Source: Kaistella sp. 97-N-M2
Lineage (GTDB): Bacteria > Bacteroidota > Bacteroidia > Flavobacteriales > Weeksellaceae
Assembly: GCF_021513235.1 (NCBI RefSeq)
Contig: NZ_CP090976.1
Coordinates: 1,612,001-1,676,000, forward strand
Direction of reading: 5' to 3'
Length of the DNA stretch: 64,000 bases
The notes beneath the pieces are model-generated. The model did not search any database. It was not told where the DNA came from and saw nothing but the letters and a program-made list of their open reading frames with translations. Shown piece by piece: positions 1 to 9,683 of this stretch. Both the position numbers and the translations under genes were made by a program. How positions within the stretch are numbered: the first letter of the stretch is position 1; the number at the start of each line of letters is the position of its first letter.

Positions 1-1
1 A

Positions 2-907
2 ACCTACAAAAGCCAGGAAACACTGCCTTATTACCAACAGTATCTGCTGGAAGGCGATTTCCTATTTAATCCTGCCCTTTATGGCAAAACCGACGATGTG
101 GTGCTGAATTTAAACTACCAAAAGCAGTTTTCGCAGTTCGATCAGTCGCCGAATGTGCAGTCCATCGGCATGCATGCCAATGTTTTCGACAGGGTAGGCG
201 CAGGTTTAACTTTTTTCCGCGATCAGAACGGACCGATTTCCGCGAACGGCATTGGCGCGGGCGCCTCCTATTTTATTCCTCTCGATGATGACGGTGAACG
301 AAAAAGCCAGTTTTCCTTTGGGACGAATGTGAATTTCTACAATTTGAGTATTGATCTGGGAGCGCTCAACCCGCAGGATCCGGGCGATCCAACGCTGTCT
401 TCTGATGCCAATTCCTTATTTTTGGTCTATGCCAATTTGGGGATGGCGGTAACGTACCGTAATTTTTTCGCGGGCGTTTCCGTTAACGATATTGCTTTAA
501 CCAACGATATTCCCATCGTGAACGGCATTGAGCCGGAACCAACCAAATTTATCATCAACGCGGGTTATGATTATTATTTAAATGAACAGCTTTATGTAAC
601 GCCGTCGGTTTCGATGAATTTTAATACGAATTCCACGCGCATCACCGATTTAAATTTAATGGGAACCGCGGTGGGCGATCAAAATTCCTTTTCCGCGGGT
701 GCCAGCATGCGAAGTTCCAAGAATCAGTTTGGCAGCCAGAATCTGGGTATTTCTCCCATCGTCAAAGCTACGGTGAACAACTTCTTTTTTGGTGCCACTT
801 ATAATTTCGGTCTGTCGGATATTCAGGAGTACGCCGGCAGCAGTTTTATGCTGAGCGTGGGGTATAATATTGAAAACTTTATCAATTCGAGAGGATTCAG
901 ATATTAA
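2..907 (+). CDS. PorP/SprF family type IX secretion membrane protein, 5' truncated by window edge
   Basis: The frame is open from base 2, so the gene starts outside the window; the GTG at 98 is internal. The first residues read YYQQYLLEGDFLFNPALYG, the usual N-terminal pattern of PorP/SprF proteins (Y-x-QY followed by N-PA). The rest is alternating beta-strand sequence with Gly/aromatic turns, as in an outer-membrane barrel, ending in a strand with terminal Phe-Arg-Tyr. Family members sit in the outer membrane and are linked to the gliding and type IX secretion apparatus. They are often encoded behind large adhesins, and that partner would lie upstream of base 1. Family call is firm; the specific paralogue cannot be named. 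Confidence 0.85.
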   Translation, partial: TYKSQETLPYYQQYLLEGDFLFNPALYGKTDDVVLNLNYQKQFSQFDQSPNVQSIGMHANVFDRVGAGLTFFRDQNGPISANGIGAGASYFIPLDDDGERKSQFSFGTNVNFYNLSIDLGALNPQDPGDPTLSSDANSLFLVYANLGMAVTYRNFFAGVSVNDIALTNDIPIVNGIEPEPTKFIINAGYDYYLNEQLYVTPSVSMNFNTNSTRITDLNLMGTAVGDQNSFSAGASMRSSKNQFGSQNLGISPIVKATVNNFFFGATYNFGLSDIQEYAGSSFMLSVGYNIENFINSRGFRY

Positions 908-941
908 GGTTGCTTGGCGGTAATTGAAGATGATGAATGAT

Positions 942-949
942 TATCTTTG
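942..949 (+). promoter_or_regulatory. Candidate -7 box (TATCTTTG) for hemW
   Basis: TATCTTTG matches the Bacteroidota sigma-ABfr -7 consensus TAnnTTTG. It lies about 65 bp before the hemW ATG. No good TTTG -33 box is seen at the expected 19-20 bp spacing. Confidence 0.4.
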
Positions 950-1013
950 TCGCACACAATCCTAACCTAATGTTCCAACCGGCATTTTTTGCCTTTTTCC
1001 TGGCTCTTTTCCC

Positions 1014-2138
1014 ATGATCTATCTCCACATTCCTTTCTGCAAACAAAAATGCAGCTACTGCAACTTCCATTTTTCTACGTCTTTAAACTATAAGGAAGAT
1101 ATGGTTGCGGCGATTAAAAAGGAAATTTTTCTGCGCAAAGACGAACTGGAAAGTCAAAATTTAAAATCCCTTTATTTCGGCGGAGGAACGCCTTCTATAC
1201 TTAAGGTTAAGGAACTGCAATCCATTATTGATGAGGTTTTAAAATATTTTGCTTTTGAGGCGGACATCGAAATCACGCTCGAAGCAAATCCCGATGATTT
1301 GGATAAAAACTTTCTTATGGAGCTGTCAAAAACGCCATTTAACCGGCTGTCCATCGGAACGCAAAGTTTTTTTGAAGCAGATTTAAAATTGATGAACCGC
1401 GCCCACACTTCGAATGAAGCGGAAGATTCCATCAAGCGCGCACAGGATTTTGGCTTTGAAAATATCAGCATCGATTTAATTTACGGATCACCAACTTCCA
1501 GTTTCGACATCTGGAAAGAAAATTTAAATAAAACCATCGAACTGCAGGTGCCGCACATTTCTTCTTACGCGCTAACGGTTGAACCGAAAACCGCTTTGAA
1601 TACGTGGATTTCGCAGGGCAAGATTGCAGCGCCAAAAGAGACCGAACAGCACGAAGAATTTTTTTACATGACGGAATTTCTGAAAGGTCAGGGTTTCGAT
1701 CATTACGAAATTTCTAATTTTGGAAAGCCGAGTTTTCACTCCAAACATAACTCCGCGTACTGGAATTATGAAGCGTATCTGGGCATCGGTCCGTCTGCGC
1801 ATTCTTACAACGGGCGCAACGAGCGGAGCTGGAATATCGCGAACAATCAATTGTACATCAATTCTTTAAATCAAAATAAACCCGCAAAGGAAACGGAAAT
1901 TTTAACACAAAAAGATCAGTTCAATGAAATGCTGATGATTGGTTTGCGGACCACGTGGGGCGTAAATTTATCTTCATTAAAGGAGAAATTCAGCAGCGAA
2001 TTGACCGAGTCTTTTCAAACGCAAATTCAACAAAAAATTGCGGATGGAATTCTGGTCATCGAAAATAATTATTTGAAAATTCCGGAAAAACACTGGTTCC
2101 TCGCGGACGGAATTGCTGCCGATCTGTTTATTTTGTAA
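1014..2138 (+). CDS. hemW: Radical SAM family heme chaperone HemW
   Basis: A 374-residue protein opening with the radical-SAM cluster motif C9-x3-C13-x2-C16. It lacks the extra CxC cysteine of true coproporphyrinogen dehydrogenase HemN, which favours the heme chaperone HemW. A GGGTPS SAM-binding loop follows near residue 57, then an ALTVEP segment and a C-terminal HemN-type domain with GIGPSAHSY. HemW proteins carry a 4Fe-4S cluster and transfer heme to membrane acceptors such as respiratory enzymes. Length matches the family. The ATG is preceded by a pyrimidine-rich stretch with no Shine-Dalgarno, which is common in this phylum. It appears monocistronic. Confidence 0.93.
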   Translation: MIYLHIPFCKQKCSYCNFHFSTSLNYKEDMVAAIKKEIFLRKDELESQNLKSLYFGGGTPSILKVKELQSIIDEVLKYFAFEADIEITLEANPDDLDKNFLMELSKTPFNRLSIGTQSFFEADLKLMNRAHTSNEAEDSIKRAQDFGFENISIDLIYGSPTSSFDIWKENLNKTIELQVPHISSYALTVEPKTALNTWISQGKIAAPKETEQHEEFFYMTEFLKGQGFDHYEISNFGKPSFHSKHNSAYWNYEAYLGIGPSAHSYNGRNERSWNIANNQLYINSLNQNKPAKETEILTQKDQFNEMLMIGLRTTWGVNLSSLKEKFSSELTESFQTQIQQKIADGILVIENNYLKIPEKHWFLADGIAADLFIL

Positions 2139-2398
2139 GCGGTACGAAGTTCAAAATAAAAAAAAATTAGCCATTAAGCGGTTACTATTATTCATATTTT
2201 TCGGAAAATATGGTGCGGCGTTTTCGACTTTCTGATAACAATTCTTTCATACCGTTTTTTTAAGATTTTTGATGTTAAAAGAGCTTAAGTGGCTCTTGCC
2301 TTTTGCTCTGGCTCTTCTTCGACGATTCAGGAATAACACAATTGAATTACAAGCACATTCACCTTTACATTCCGCCCGCACCATTGCAGCATAATTCG

Positions 2399-2406
2399 TA
2401 TTTTTG
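2399..2406 (+). promoter_or_regulatory. Candidate -7 box (TATTTTTG) for murI
   Basis: A perfect TAnnTTTG match 15 bp before the TTG start of murI. Transcription would begin close to the start codon, leaving a very short leader. No clear -33 box is seen. Confidence 0.45.
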
Positions 2407-2421
2407 TAAAAATTTTAGCTC

Positions 2422-3252
2422 TTGAAAACTAAAAAGCCCGATTTCAGCCACCTTTCTGCTAAACAGTCCATTGGGATTTTCGATTCCGGCGTGGGTGGAT
2501 TAACCGTCGCAAAAGAAATTAAACGGTTGTTGCCGCACGAGGATCTGGTTTATTTTGGGGACACGAAACACCTGCCCTACGGCGAAAAATCGCGCGAAGC
2601 GATCGTGGGATATTCTACGAAAATCACGGATTTTTTGCTGGAGAAAAACTGTAAAGCAATCGTAATCGCCTGTAACTCCGCCACTGCAAACGCATTGAAA
2701 GAGGTTCTGGATTTGGTGGATCATCGGGTTCCCGTTATCGACGTCATTAATCCCGTGGCCGAAAAAGTTTCGTACGAAATCCACACCAATGTGGGCGTTA
2801 TTGCGACGAAAGCTACGGTGAATTCGGGACTTTATAAAAAATCCATCCGCAAGCACAATAAGTTCATCAAAGTCGAGGAACTGGCCACGCCGCTGCTGGT
2901 GCCGGCCATTGAGGAAGGTTTTCGTAACCATCCGATCACGCATTCAATTATCTACAATTATTTGAGCAGCAGTAAACTGAAGAATATTGAAACTTTAATT
3001 TTAGGATGTACGCATTATCCGTTATTGCTGCCGGAAATCAAACAGTTTTACGGAAACCGAGTTCGCGTTATTGATTCTCCGACAATTGTTGCAAATCAGC
3101 TGAAAATGATTCTGGAAAAACACAACCTCCTAAACGAAAACAATCCAAAACCGACCTATCATTTTTACCTGTCGGATATCACAAAGAATTTCGAGAAAAT
3201 CTCAAAAAAGTTCTTCGGCAAAAGTATTGATCTGGAACTGAAAGTACTTTAA
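2422..3252 (+). CDS. murI: Glutamate racemase
   Basis: A 276-residue MurI that interconverts L- and D-glutamate for peptidoglycan. Visible motifs are GIFDSGVGGLTV (catalytic Asp near residue 21), YFGDTKHLPYG, the first catalytic cysteine C84 in ACNSATAN, and the second cysteine C196 in LGCTHYP. The start is TTG: an in-frame TAG lies only two codons upstream, and no ATG exists before the conserved core, so TTG is the only reasonable start. Length is normal for the family. It has its own -7 box and no close neighbour. Confidence 0.95.
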   Translation: MKTKKPDFSHLSAKQSIGIFDSGVGGLTVAKEIKRLLPHEDLVYFGDTKHLPYGEKSREAIVGYSTKITDFLLEKNCKAIVIACNSATANALKEVLDLVDHRVPVIDVINPVAEKVSYEIHTNVGVIATKATVNSGLYKKSIRKHNKFIKVEELATPLLVPAIEEGFRNHPITHSIIYNYLSSSKLKNIETLILGCTHYPLLLPEIKQFYGNRVRVIDSPTIVANQLKMILEKHNLLNENNPKPTYHFYLSDITKNFEKISKKFFGKSIDLELKVL

Positions 3253-3400
3253 GTTTCTTGCGCCGAATTCTAGGAAATTGCCACGAAAACACGAATGTTT
3301 AATATTTTCTACGTAGAAGCTGACGACAAAAAGGAAACTTTTTAGTTATTTCTGAATTAAAGATTTATCAGTCTTTGAAGACCAGGATTTGATATAAAAA

Positions 3401-3976
3401 TTAAATTACTTCCGCAACCTCGTTTGGTTTAAAGAACGAAAAGCTTACGTTTCCGTACTTGCGCGTATCGATTAAATTCGGATGTTCCAGTTTCGTACGG
3501 CTTTGATGTTCGAGGATAAAAACGCCGTTTTCTTTGAGATAATTATTGTTCAGCACCAAAGAAATCAGTTCCTGGTACTTTTTTTCTTCCGTTTCGAAAG
3601 GCGGATCCGCTACAACAATTTCGAAGGTTTTTCGGTTTCGGTTTTTCTTCAGGTATTCAAAAACATCTGCACGCATTACATTAATCTGGGCGCCCATGTC
3701 GAGGTCGGTGGCGGTGGAATTGATAAAGCCGGCGTGTTTGGTATTCATTTCTACAGAAGTCACGTCTTTGCATTCTCTGGAAGCGAATTCCAGCGTAATG
3801 GAGCCAATTCCTGCAAACAGATCCAGCACCGAAATGGACGCGAAATCGAACCGGTACCGATTTTCGATAATGCTGAAGAGGGCTTCTTTTGCAAAATCCG
3901 TGGTGGGTCTTACATCGAAATTTTTCGGAGCGGAAATTCGTTTGGCTTTCCATTGGCCGCTGATGATTCTGTACAT
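3401..3976 (-). CDS. rsmD: 16S rRNA (guanine(966)-N(2))-methyltransferase RsmD
   Basis: A 191-residue methyltransferase. The N-terminus (RIISGQWKAKRI, then RPTTDFAKEALF) is characteristic of RsmD. SAM-binding motif I is LDLFAGIGSITLEFASR at 51-67, and the catalytic DPPF begins at D124. The enzyme methylates N2 of G966 of 16S rRNA on the assembling 30S subunit. In flavobacteria it usually lies directly behind a DUF3822 gene, as here. The roughly 240-bp gap between the two is longer than usual and holds short GCGCAAAGGCG repeats. Confidence 0.93.
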   Translation of the reverse strand: MYRIISGQWKAKRISAPKNFDVRPTTDFAKEALFSIIENRYRFDFASISVLDLFAGIGSITLEFASRECKDVTSVEMNTKHAGFINSTATDLDMGAQINVMRADVFEYLKKNRNRKTFEIVVADPPFETEEKKYQELISLVLNNNYLKENGVFILEHQSRTKLEHPNLIDTRKYGNVSFSFFKPNEVAEVI

Positions 3977-4215
3977 TGAGAGGTTGGTGTTTGTTAAATG
4001 ATAGATAAAAGCAGGACTGAGAAAAGAATTTTATTTTTTTAACGCAAAGGCGCGAGATCAATTGTTGCTTACTCTTTAAGGCGCAAAGGCGTTTCACTTT
4101 GCAAAGTCAAGTCAAAACCCAGAGCCTTTTTTAGTACCGCAATAACTTTCATAAAAACCGACCATTTACCGCAATTTTCAGTTAGCTTTTTCACCTTTGC
4201 CTTGCTTCTGGAATT

Positions 4216-4938
4216 TTACCGGGCATTCAAAATAAAATTCTTTTTCGGAATATTATCGTAAACGATCTTTAAATTTTTTACGAATTTTTTCAGTTCGGAA
4301 ATAAACGTTTCATTTTCGGTGGTTTCACCATAAACATAAAACTGGGTGTCGTTACTGCCGAAACCAATTTTGCTGAGCGTGAACATAATAAAATAAAGGA
4401 AATCCACTTCCGAATTTACGTCCAAATTATTATATAAAATCACTTTTTTGTGGTCGAGGGCGAAAAATTCACACTGCTGATGATAGAGATTGATATGAAT
4501 TTCCTTCTGATTTTTTCCAGAAATTGTATTCAAAAACTGCTCCCCCGAAAAATTGAAATTCGTGGGCAGCGCCAGGTCTTTAATTTTGCGATAGGTCACT
4601 TTCGGCAAGGTATAATAAAACTGAAGGCCAAACTTTTTGTTGACGGAGAGCATTAATTCTTCTTTTTCGCGGTCGACAGGGGCGTTAAAGGCGATCAGGT
4701 CATAACCTAAATCGTGGTCCGAAAAACCTTCGGGCATCAAAGTAAAATGATTCAGCGCCGAGATGACGCTGATTTCTTTAAAGTTTTTCTGCTCTAAAAC
4801 AGCGTCGAGTTTTGTCTGCAGAAAGTTTTCGGGCGAATCTTCGCTCACAAAAAAAGAATCTTCCCCGGAAACATTTCTGTTTCGGGAAATCTGATATTGC
4901 AGGCCGTCTTTCGTAAAAAGTAATTTGAGTTGTTCCAT
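4216..4938 (-). CDS. DUF3822 family protein
   Basis: A 240-residue soluble protein lying upstream of rsmD on the same strand, the conserved neighbourhood of DUF3822 in Bacteroidota. The C-terminal half contains INLYHQQCEFFALDHKKVILYNNL and a following LSKIGFGSNDTQFYVYGE segment, the pattern I associate with this family (ASKHA/pilus-ATPase-like fold predictions). No enzyme motif is visible and the function is unknown. Association with rsmD suggests a house-keeping, perhaps envelope or translation, role, but that is only context. Confidence 0.75.
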   Translation of the reverse strand: MEQLKLLFTKDGLQYQISRNRNVSGEDSFFVSEDSPENFLQTKLDAVLEQKNFKEISVISALNHFTLMPEGFSDHDLGYDLIAFNAPVDREKEELMLSVNKKFGLQFYYTLPKVTYRKIKDLALPTNFNFSGEQFLNTISGKNQKEIHINLYHQQCEFFALDHKKVILYNNLDVNSEVDFLYFIMFTLSKIGFGSNDTQFYVYGETTENETFISELKKFVKNLKIVYDNIPKKNFILNAR

Positions 4939-4950
4939 GCTTTACGCCAG

Positions 4951-4958
4951 CAAATTTA
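4951..4958 (-). promoter_or_regulatory. Candidate -7 box (TAAATTTG) for DUF3822-rsmD
   Basis: On the minus strand TAAATTTG lies 12 bp before the DUF3822 ATG, matching TAnnTTTG. No -33 box at the right distance was recognised. Confidence 0.4.
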
Positions 4959-5044
4959 TTAAAATTAATCGGCTTTCGGAATTTTCTTTATTATGAGCCT
5001 TTATGTAATACATGAGCTGAATTTGGGGATAGGACCTGAGGCCG

Positions 5045-5539
5045 TTATCGAAAAAAAACGAGGACGGTGCCCGATTGATGATGCAGAATTTCCTTGTTAT
5101 GAAACTCGAGGTTCGTCTGGCTTTCCAACACGTCGTGGACCATTTGTTGCAAAACGCCGTCACCGATGCCGTGGATGATTTCGAGCTTCTTCAGGTTGTT
5201 TTTTCGGCAGTAATCCAATGTCGAGAGAAGTTTTTCCTTTTGGAGAAAAAGTCTTTCGAAGGAATCGTACGCGGCCGTATTTTTCACGAGGTTTTCAAAA
5301 TGAAGATCGAGCAGGACCGGTTTTTTGTGATGCTTTTTGGAGACCGATTTAGAAAATTCTGTTTTTTGAACGGTGTGCATTTCGTCGTAAAGCCCGGCAG
5401 CCTGCAGCACAAGGTCAGACTCGTCGTACTCATACCGGAAGCCGTGTTCATCTTCGAGGATCACCTTTTTTCCCTGAATGGAGATAATTTTTCCTTTTAA
5501 ATTTTCGTCCACCACCGAAACTGAGTCGCCTTTTTTCAT
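5045..5539 (-). CDS. Smr domain protein (MutS2-like)
   Basis: The 164-residue form starts at MKKGDSVSVVDENLKG, which is how flavobacterial Smr proteins of this type begin (an SH3-like KOW-type barrel). A Lys/His-rich linker follows, then the Smr domain with LDLHFENL and the signature IIHGIGDGVL. Smr domains are nucleases or RNA/DNA-binding modules, best known from MutS2. The frame stays open upstream to an ATG at 5674 (209 residues), but those 45 residues look unlike the family, and a TATTTTCG box at 5559-5566 sits just before the shorter start. I therefore prefer 5539, while the longer start remains possible. Confidence 0.75.
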   Translation of the reverse strand: MKKGDSVSVVDENLKGKIISIQGKKVILEDEHGFRYEYDESDLVLQAAGLYDEMHTVQKTEFSKSVSKKHHKKPVLLDLHFENLVKNTAAYDSFERLFLQKEKLLSTLDYCRKNNLKKLEIIHGIGDGVLQQMVHDVLESQTNLEFHNKEILHHQSGTVLVFFR

Positions 5540-5742
5540 TTCGTACTTTTCATTGCAGCGAAAATAAGAAAATTTCTGTTCTGGCCGTACCTTTGAAGTG
5601 CGTAGAAAAGTATCATTAACGTCATCCATGATATTTAGCGTTAAAGGTTTTGTGATCACGGTTTTTAATGCCATGAATTTTCACCCAAATCCCCGGATGT
5701 GTACTTTGCATTATGCTGCAAAAATCTTCCCGAAAATTTCCA

Positions 5743-5750
5743 TAAATTTG
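5743..5750 (+). promoter_or_regulatory. Candidate -7 box (TAAATTTG) for glyA
   Basis: TAAATTTG matches TAnnTTTG and leaves a leader of about 33 bp before the glyA ATG. A second box, TACTTTGC, lies 40 bp further upstream. Confidence 0.4.
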
Positions 5751-5789
5751 AAGGCATATTAATCAGCTTAAAAACATCAATTATACCCT

Positions 5790-7055
5790 ATGGATCCAAT
5801 TTTTGACCTTATTGAACAGGAAAGACAACGGCAAACGCACGGCATCGAACTTATTGCATCGGAAAATTTTGTTTCCGAAAACGTGATGAAAGCGGTCGGA
5901 AGCGTTTTAACAAATAAATATGCGGAAGGTTATCCCGGAAAACGATATTATGGCGGGTGCGAAGTCGTAGACGAGGTGGAAACTCTGGCCATCGAAAGAG
6001 CGAAAGAACTTTTCGGTGTGGCGTATGCGAATGTGCAGCCGCATTCCGGGTCCCAGGCGAATGCAGCCATTTACCTGGCGGTACTGAAGCCGGGAGATCA
6101 GATTTTAGGTTTGGATCTGTCCATGGGCGGCCATTTAACGCACGGATCTTTTGTGAATTTTTCCGGAATTCAATACGGCGCCAATTTCTACGGCGTGGAG
6201 CGGGAAAGCGGTCTCATCGATTACGAAGCCATGCGTCAGAAAGCATTGGAGGTAAAGCCGAAAATGATCATCGCAGGGTATTCGGCGTATTCGCGTGATC
6301 TGGATTTTAAAAAATTCCGTGAAGTGGCTGATGAGGTAGGGGCGACACTTTGGGCCGATATTGCGCATCCCGCGGGATTGATTGCTAAAGGTCTTTTGAG
6401 TTCGCCTTTCGAACACTGCCATGTGGTGAGCACAACAACCCATAAAACACTTCGCGGACCGAGAGGCGGTTTAATAATGATGGGCAAAGATTTCGAAAAC
6501 ACATACGGACATCGAACACCAAAAGGTGACACTAAAATGATGAGTCAGGTTTTGGACAGTGCCGTATTTCCGGGAATTCAGGGCGGGCCACTGGAACATG
6601 TGATCGCCGGAAAAGCCGTCGCCTTTGCAGAAGCGATTGATGAGAAATTTGAAGTCTATACCAAGCAGGTTGTTGCCAATGCACGTGCTTTGGCCAAAGC
6701 CATGATCGACAATGGTTTCGATATTGTAAGTGGCGGCACGGATAATCATCTGATGCTCGTGGATCTCCGCAATAAAAATGTGAACGGCAAAGAAACCGAG
6801 AAAGCTTTGGTAAAAGCCGATATTACGTGCAACAAAAACATGGTGCCGTTCGATGACAAATCTGCCTTTACGACGTCGGGAATCCGTTTGGGAACGGCAG
6901 CGATCACGACGAGAGGTTTGAAAGAAAGGGATATGGAAGTTCTGGCCGGACTGATCAACGAGGTGGTGATGAACATTAACGATGAGGGCAAAATTGCGGA
7001 GGTTCGGAAGAAAGCGAATCAGATGATGGAAGGGAAGGCGTTGTTTAATTATTAA
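5790..7055 (+). CDS. glyA: Serine hydroxymethyltransferase
   Basis: A 421-residue PLP enzyme that converts serine and tetrahydrofolate to glycine and methylene-tetrahydrofolate, the main one-carbon source. The N-terminus carries [15 protein letters not shown]. The ADIAHPAGL segment near residue 190 and [14 protein letters not shown] place the PLP Schiff-base lysine at about K219. The C-terminus has [14 protein letters not shown]. Length is normal. The gene is followed directly by the palindromic repeat array, whose first unit begins 40 bp after the stop. Confidence 0.97.
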   Translation: MDPIFDLIEQERQRQTHGIELIASENFVSENVMKAVGSVLTNKYAEGYPGKRYYGGCEVVDEVETLAIERAKELFGVAYANVQPHSGSQANAAIYLAVLKPGDQILGLDLSMGGHLTHGSFVNFSGIQYGANFYGVERESGLIDYEAMRQKALEVKPKMIIAGYSAYSRDLDFKKFREVADEVGATLWADIAHPAGLIAKGLLSSPFEHCHVVSTTTHKTLRGPRGGLIMMGKDFENTYGHRTPKGDTKMMSQVLDSAVFPGIQGGPLEHVIAGKAVAFAEAIDEKFEVYTKQVVANARALAKAMIDNGFDIVSGGTDNHLMLVDLRNKNVNGKETEKALVKADITCNKNMVPFDDKSAFTTSGIRLGTAAITTRGLKERDMEVLAGLINEVVMNINDEGKIAEVRKKANQMMEGKALFNY

Positions 7056-7662
7056 GGCTGCTGACTGCTTTGAGGTTGATGATTTTATACGAAACTTCTC
7101 GATACGCTGCGCTACTCGAAGTGACGACCGACAGAAGATTCGGATGCCTTTTAATTAGAAATCACGCCGTCAGTTCGAGTGATTTTGCGAAGCAAAATTG
7201 TATCGAGAACTTTATAACTAAGGCCGGTCCAAAACCACTTCTCAATACGCTGCGCTACTCGAAGTGACGGAGAGTTGAAGGGAGATGTAAAGGAGCATTT
7301 GATAAAGAACTTCTCGATACGCTTCGCTACTCGAAGTGACGGCGGGTTCAATGATTTGCTGAGGAGCACATAAAAAACTTCTCGATACGCTTCGCTACTC
7401 GAAGTGACGACCGACTGAAGATTCGGATGCCTTTTAATTAGAAATCGCGCCGTCAGTTCGAGTGATTTTGCGGAGCAAAATTGTATCGAGAACTTTATAA
7501 CTAAGGCCGGTCCACAAGCACTTCTCGATACGCTGTGCTACTCGAAGTGACGGTGGGTTGAATGATTTGCTGAGGAGCACATAAAAAACTTCTCGATACG
7601 CTTCGCTACTCGAAGTGACGACCGGCTCAAGTTTTCGGATGCCTTTTAATTAGAAATCACGC

Positions 7663-8117
7663 CGTCAGTTCGAGTGATTTTGCGGAGCAAAATTGTATCG
7701 AGAACTTTTAAGACTAAAATAGTTGATATAAGAAAAAAGCAGGCAAAATGAATCTCTCATACGTCTATATTTTAAAATGTTCCGATGATACCTTTTACAC
7801 TGGAGTAACAAGTGATCTGGAACAAAGGGTGCAGGAGCATGAGGGCGGAAAGCACGGTGATTCCTATACCGCCCAAAGATTGCCTGTCGAACTGGTCTAT
7901 TTCTGTAGTTTTACGGATATTAATCTTGCCATTGAATTTGAAAAAAAGCTTAAAAAATGGTCGCGGGCAAAGAAACTGGCGCTCATTGAAAACCGGTATG
8001 ATGATCTTCCGGCGCTTTCAAAAAAAGTTTTTAAAAAATGAGCAGTACGGTGATGGGATTTTAGTGTGAAAATATATTTTAAAAACTTCTCGATACGCTG
8101 CGCTACTCGAAGTGACG
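7663..8117 (+). mobile_element. R2-GIY-YIG-R1 unit, copy 1
   Basis: A 455-bp unit: R2 at 7663-7705, the nuclease gene at 7748-8041, and R1 at 8086-8117. R2 and R1 share their outer ends in inverted orientation, so the gene is framed like a transposon by terminal inverted repeats. The 40-55 bp linkers on both sides are also conserved among the four units, so the duplicated segment is larger than the gene. No target-site duplication was established. Confidence 0.55.
7748..8041 (+). CDS. GIY-YIG nuclease family protein, copy 1
   Basis: A 97-residue stand-alone GIY-YIG domain of the YhbQ/UPF0213 kind. The GIY element is YVYILKC (5-11) and the YIG element is YTG (17-19). The catalytic Arg is R27 in LEQRVQEH and the metal-binding Glu is probably E65 in the AIEFEKKLKKWSR helix. 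The basic C-terminus ends in KKVFKK. All expected catalytic positions are present, so it should be active. This copy differs from the others by N2, V6, E32 and L68. Short proteins of this type are widespread and their in vivo substrate is unknown; here the gene lies between inverted palindromes. Confidence 0.88.
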   Translation: MNLSYVYILKCSDDTFYTGVTSDLEQRVQEHEGGKHGDSYTAQRLPVELVYFCSFTDINLAIEFEKKLKKWSRAKKLALIENRYDDLPALSKKVFKK

Positions 8118-8159
8118 ACCGGCTCAAGTTTTCGAATGACCCTTAAGTAATAATCGTGC

Positions 8160-8616
8160 CGTCAGTTCGAGTGATTTTGCGGAGCAAAATTGTATCGAGA
8201 ACTTTTAAGACTGAAATAGTTGATATATTAAAAAAAAACAGACAAGATGGAGCTTTCATACGTCTATATTTTAAAATGTTCCGATGATACTTTTTACACT
8301 GGAGTAACAAGTGATCTGGAGCAAAGGGTGCAGGAGCACCAGGGCGGAAAGCACGGTGATTCCTACACCGCTCAAAGACTGCCTGTCGAACTGGTCTATT
8401 TCTGTAGTTTTACGGATATTAATCTTGCCATTGAGTTTGAAAAAAAGATCAAAAAATGGTCGCGGGCAAAGAAACTGGCGCTCATTGAAAGCCGGTATGA
8501 CGATCTTCCGGCGCTCGCGAAAAAGGTTTTTAAAAAATGAGCAGTACGTGATGGGATTTTGAGTACAAGAATATAATCTAAAGGCTTCTCGATACGCTGC
8601 GCTACTCGAAGTGACG
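8160..8616 (+). mobile_element. R2-GIY-YIG-R1 unit, copy 2
   Basis: R2 at 8160-8202, gene at 8247-8540, R1 at 8585-8616. The 5' linker keeps the ATATTA and ACAGACAAG stretch before the ATG that is also seen in copies 3 and 4. The 3' linker is the most divergent of the four. Confidence 0.55.
8247..8540 (+). CDS. GIY-YIG nuclease family protein, copy 2
   Basis: A second 97-residue copy with all GIY-YIG catalytic positions intact. It starts MELSYVYILKC and has the C-terminal variant ESRYDDLPALAKK, while copies 1 and 3 read N at the S and S at the second A. Most differences from copy 1 are single bases, many of them silent, so the duplication is recent and the reading frame has been kept. Confidence 0.88.
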   Translation: MELSYVYILKCSDDTFYTGVTSDLEQRVQEHQGGKHGDSYTAQRLPVELVYFCSFTDINLAIEFEKKIKKWSRAKKLALIESRYDDLPALAKKVFKK

Positions 8617-8866
8617 GTGGGTTGACGGCTTTCGTTTGTCCGTTAACAAGCGCAAACCGTAAGAAGTATCGCGCCGTCAGTTCGAGTGATTTTGCAGAGC
8701 AAAATTGTATCGAGAACTTAAGTGAACGATAAGTGATAACAGAACGGAATTGATTTATAAGAATTACACCAGAAAAAGATGTTTGATAAGAACTTCTCGA
8801 TACGCTTCGCTACTCGAAGTGACGACCGGCTCAAGTTTTCGGATGCCTTTTAATTAGAAATCACGC

Positions 8867-9311
8867 CGTCAGTTCGAGTGATTTTGCGGAGCAAAATTGT
8901 ATCGAGAACTTTTAAGACTGATATATTAAAAAACAGACAAGATGGAGCTTTCATACATCTATATTTTAAAATGTTCCGATGGTACCTTTTACACGGGAGT
9001 AACAAGTGATCTGGAACAAAGGGTGCAGGAGCATCAGGGCGGAAAGCACGGTGATTCCTATACCGCCCAAAGATTGCCTGTCGAACTGGTCTATTTCTGT
9101 AGTTTTACGGATATTAATCTTGCCATTGAATTTGAAAAAAAGATCAAAAAATGGTCGCGGGCAAAGAAATTGGCGCTTATTGAAAACCGGTGTGACGATC
9201 TTCCGGCGCTTTCAAAAAAAGTTTTTAAAAAATGAGCAGTAGGGTCATGGTATTTTGGTGCGAAAATATATTTTAAAAACTTCTCGATACGCTGCGCTAC
9301 TCGAAGTGACG
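8867..9311 (+). mobile_element. R2-GIY-YIG-R1 unit, copy 3
   Basis: R2 at 8867-8909, gene at 8942-9235, R1 at 9280-9311, 445 bp in total. The linker between R2 and the ATG is about 12 bp shorter than in copies 1 and 2 and matches copy 4. Confidence 0.55.
8942..9235 (+). CDS. GIY-YIG nuclease family protein, copy 3
   Basis: A third 97-residue copy, reading MELSYIYILKCSDGTFYTG at the N-terminus (I6 and G14, shared with copy 4). Y84 of copies 2 and 4 is replaced by cysteine (ENRCDDLP). The catalytic Arg and Glu are kept. It has the same linkers and framing repeats as its neighbours. Confidence 0.88.
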   Translation: MELSYIYILKCSDGTFYTGVTSDLEQRVQEHQGGKHGDSYTAQRLPVELVYFCSFTDINLAIEFEKKIKKWSRAKKLALIENRCDDLPALSKKVFKK

Positions 9312-9683
9312 GCGGGGGTAAATTTGTAAGAATTGCACTAATTAGCTACTTTCGTCAGTTCGAGTGATTTTGCGAAGCAAAATTGTATCGAGAACTTTAT
9401 AACTAAGGCTGGTCCAAAAGCACTTCTCGATACGCTTCGCTACTCGAAGTGACGGTGGGTTTAAGTTATCAGAATTGTATTAATTAAACGCTTTCGTCAG
9501 TTCGAGTGATTTTGCGAAGCAAAATTGTATCGAGAACTTAAGTGAACGATAAGCGGATACCAAATGGAAATTTATAATTATAATAAATAGAAAGTGATGC
9601 TCGATAAAGAACTTCTCGATACGCTTCGCTACTCGGAGTGACGGGGGTTTAATTTTCTCAAACTGGAGTGATTAAGTCGCCTT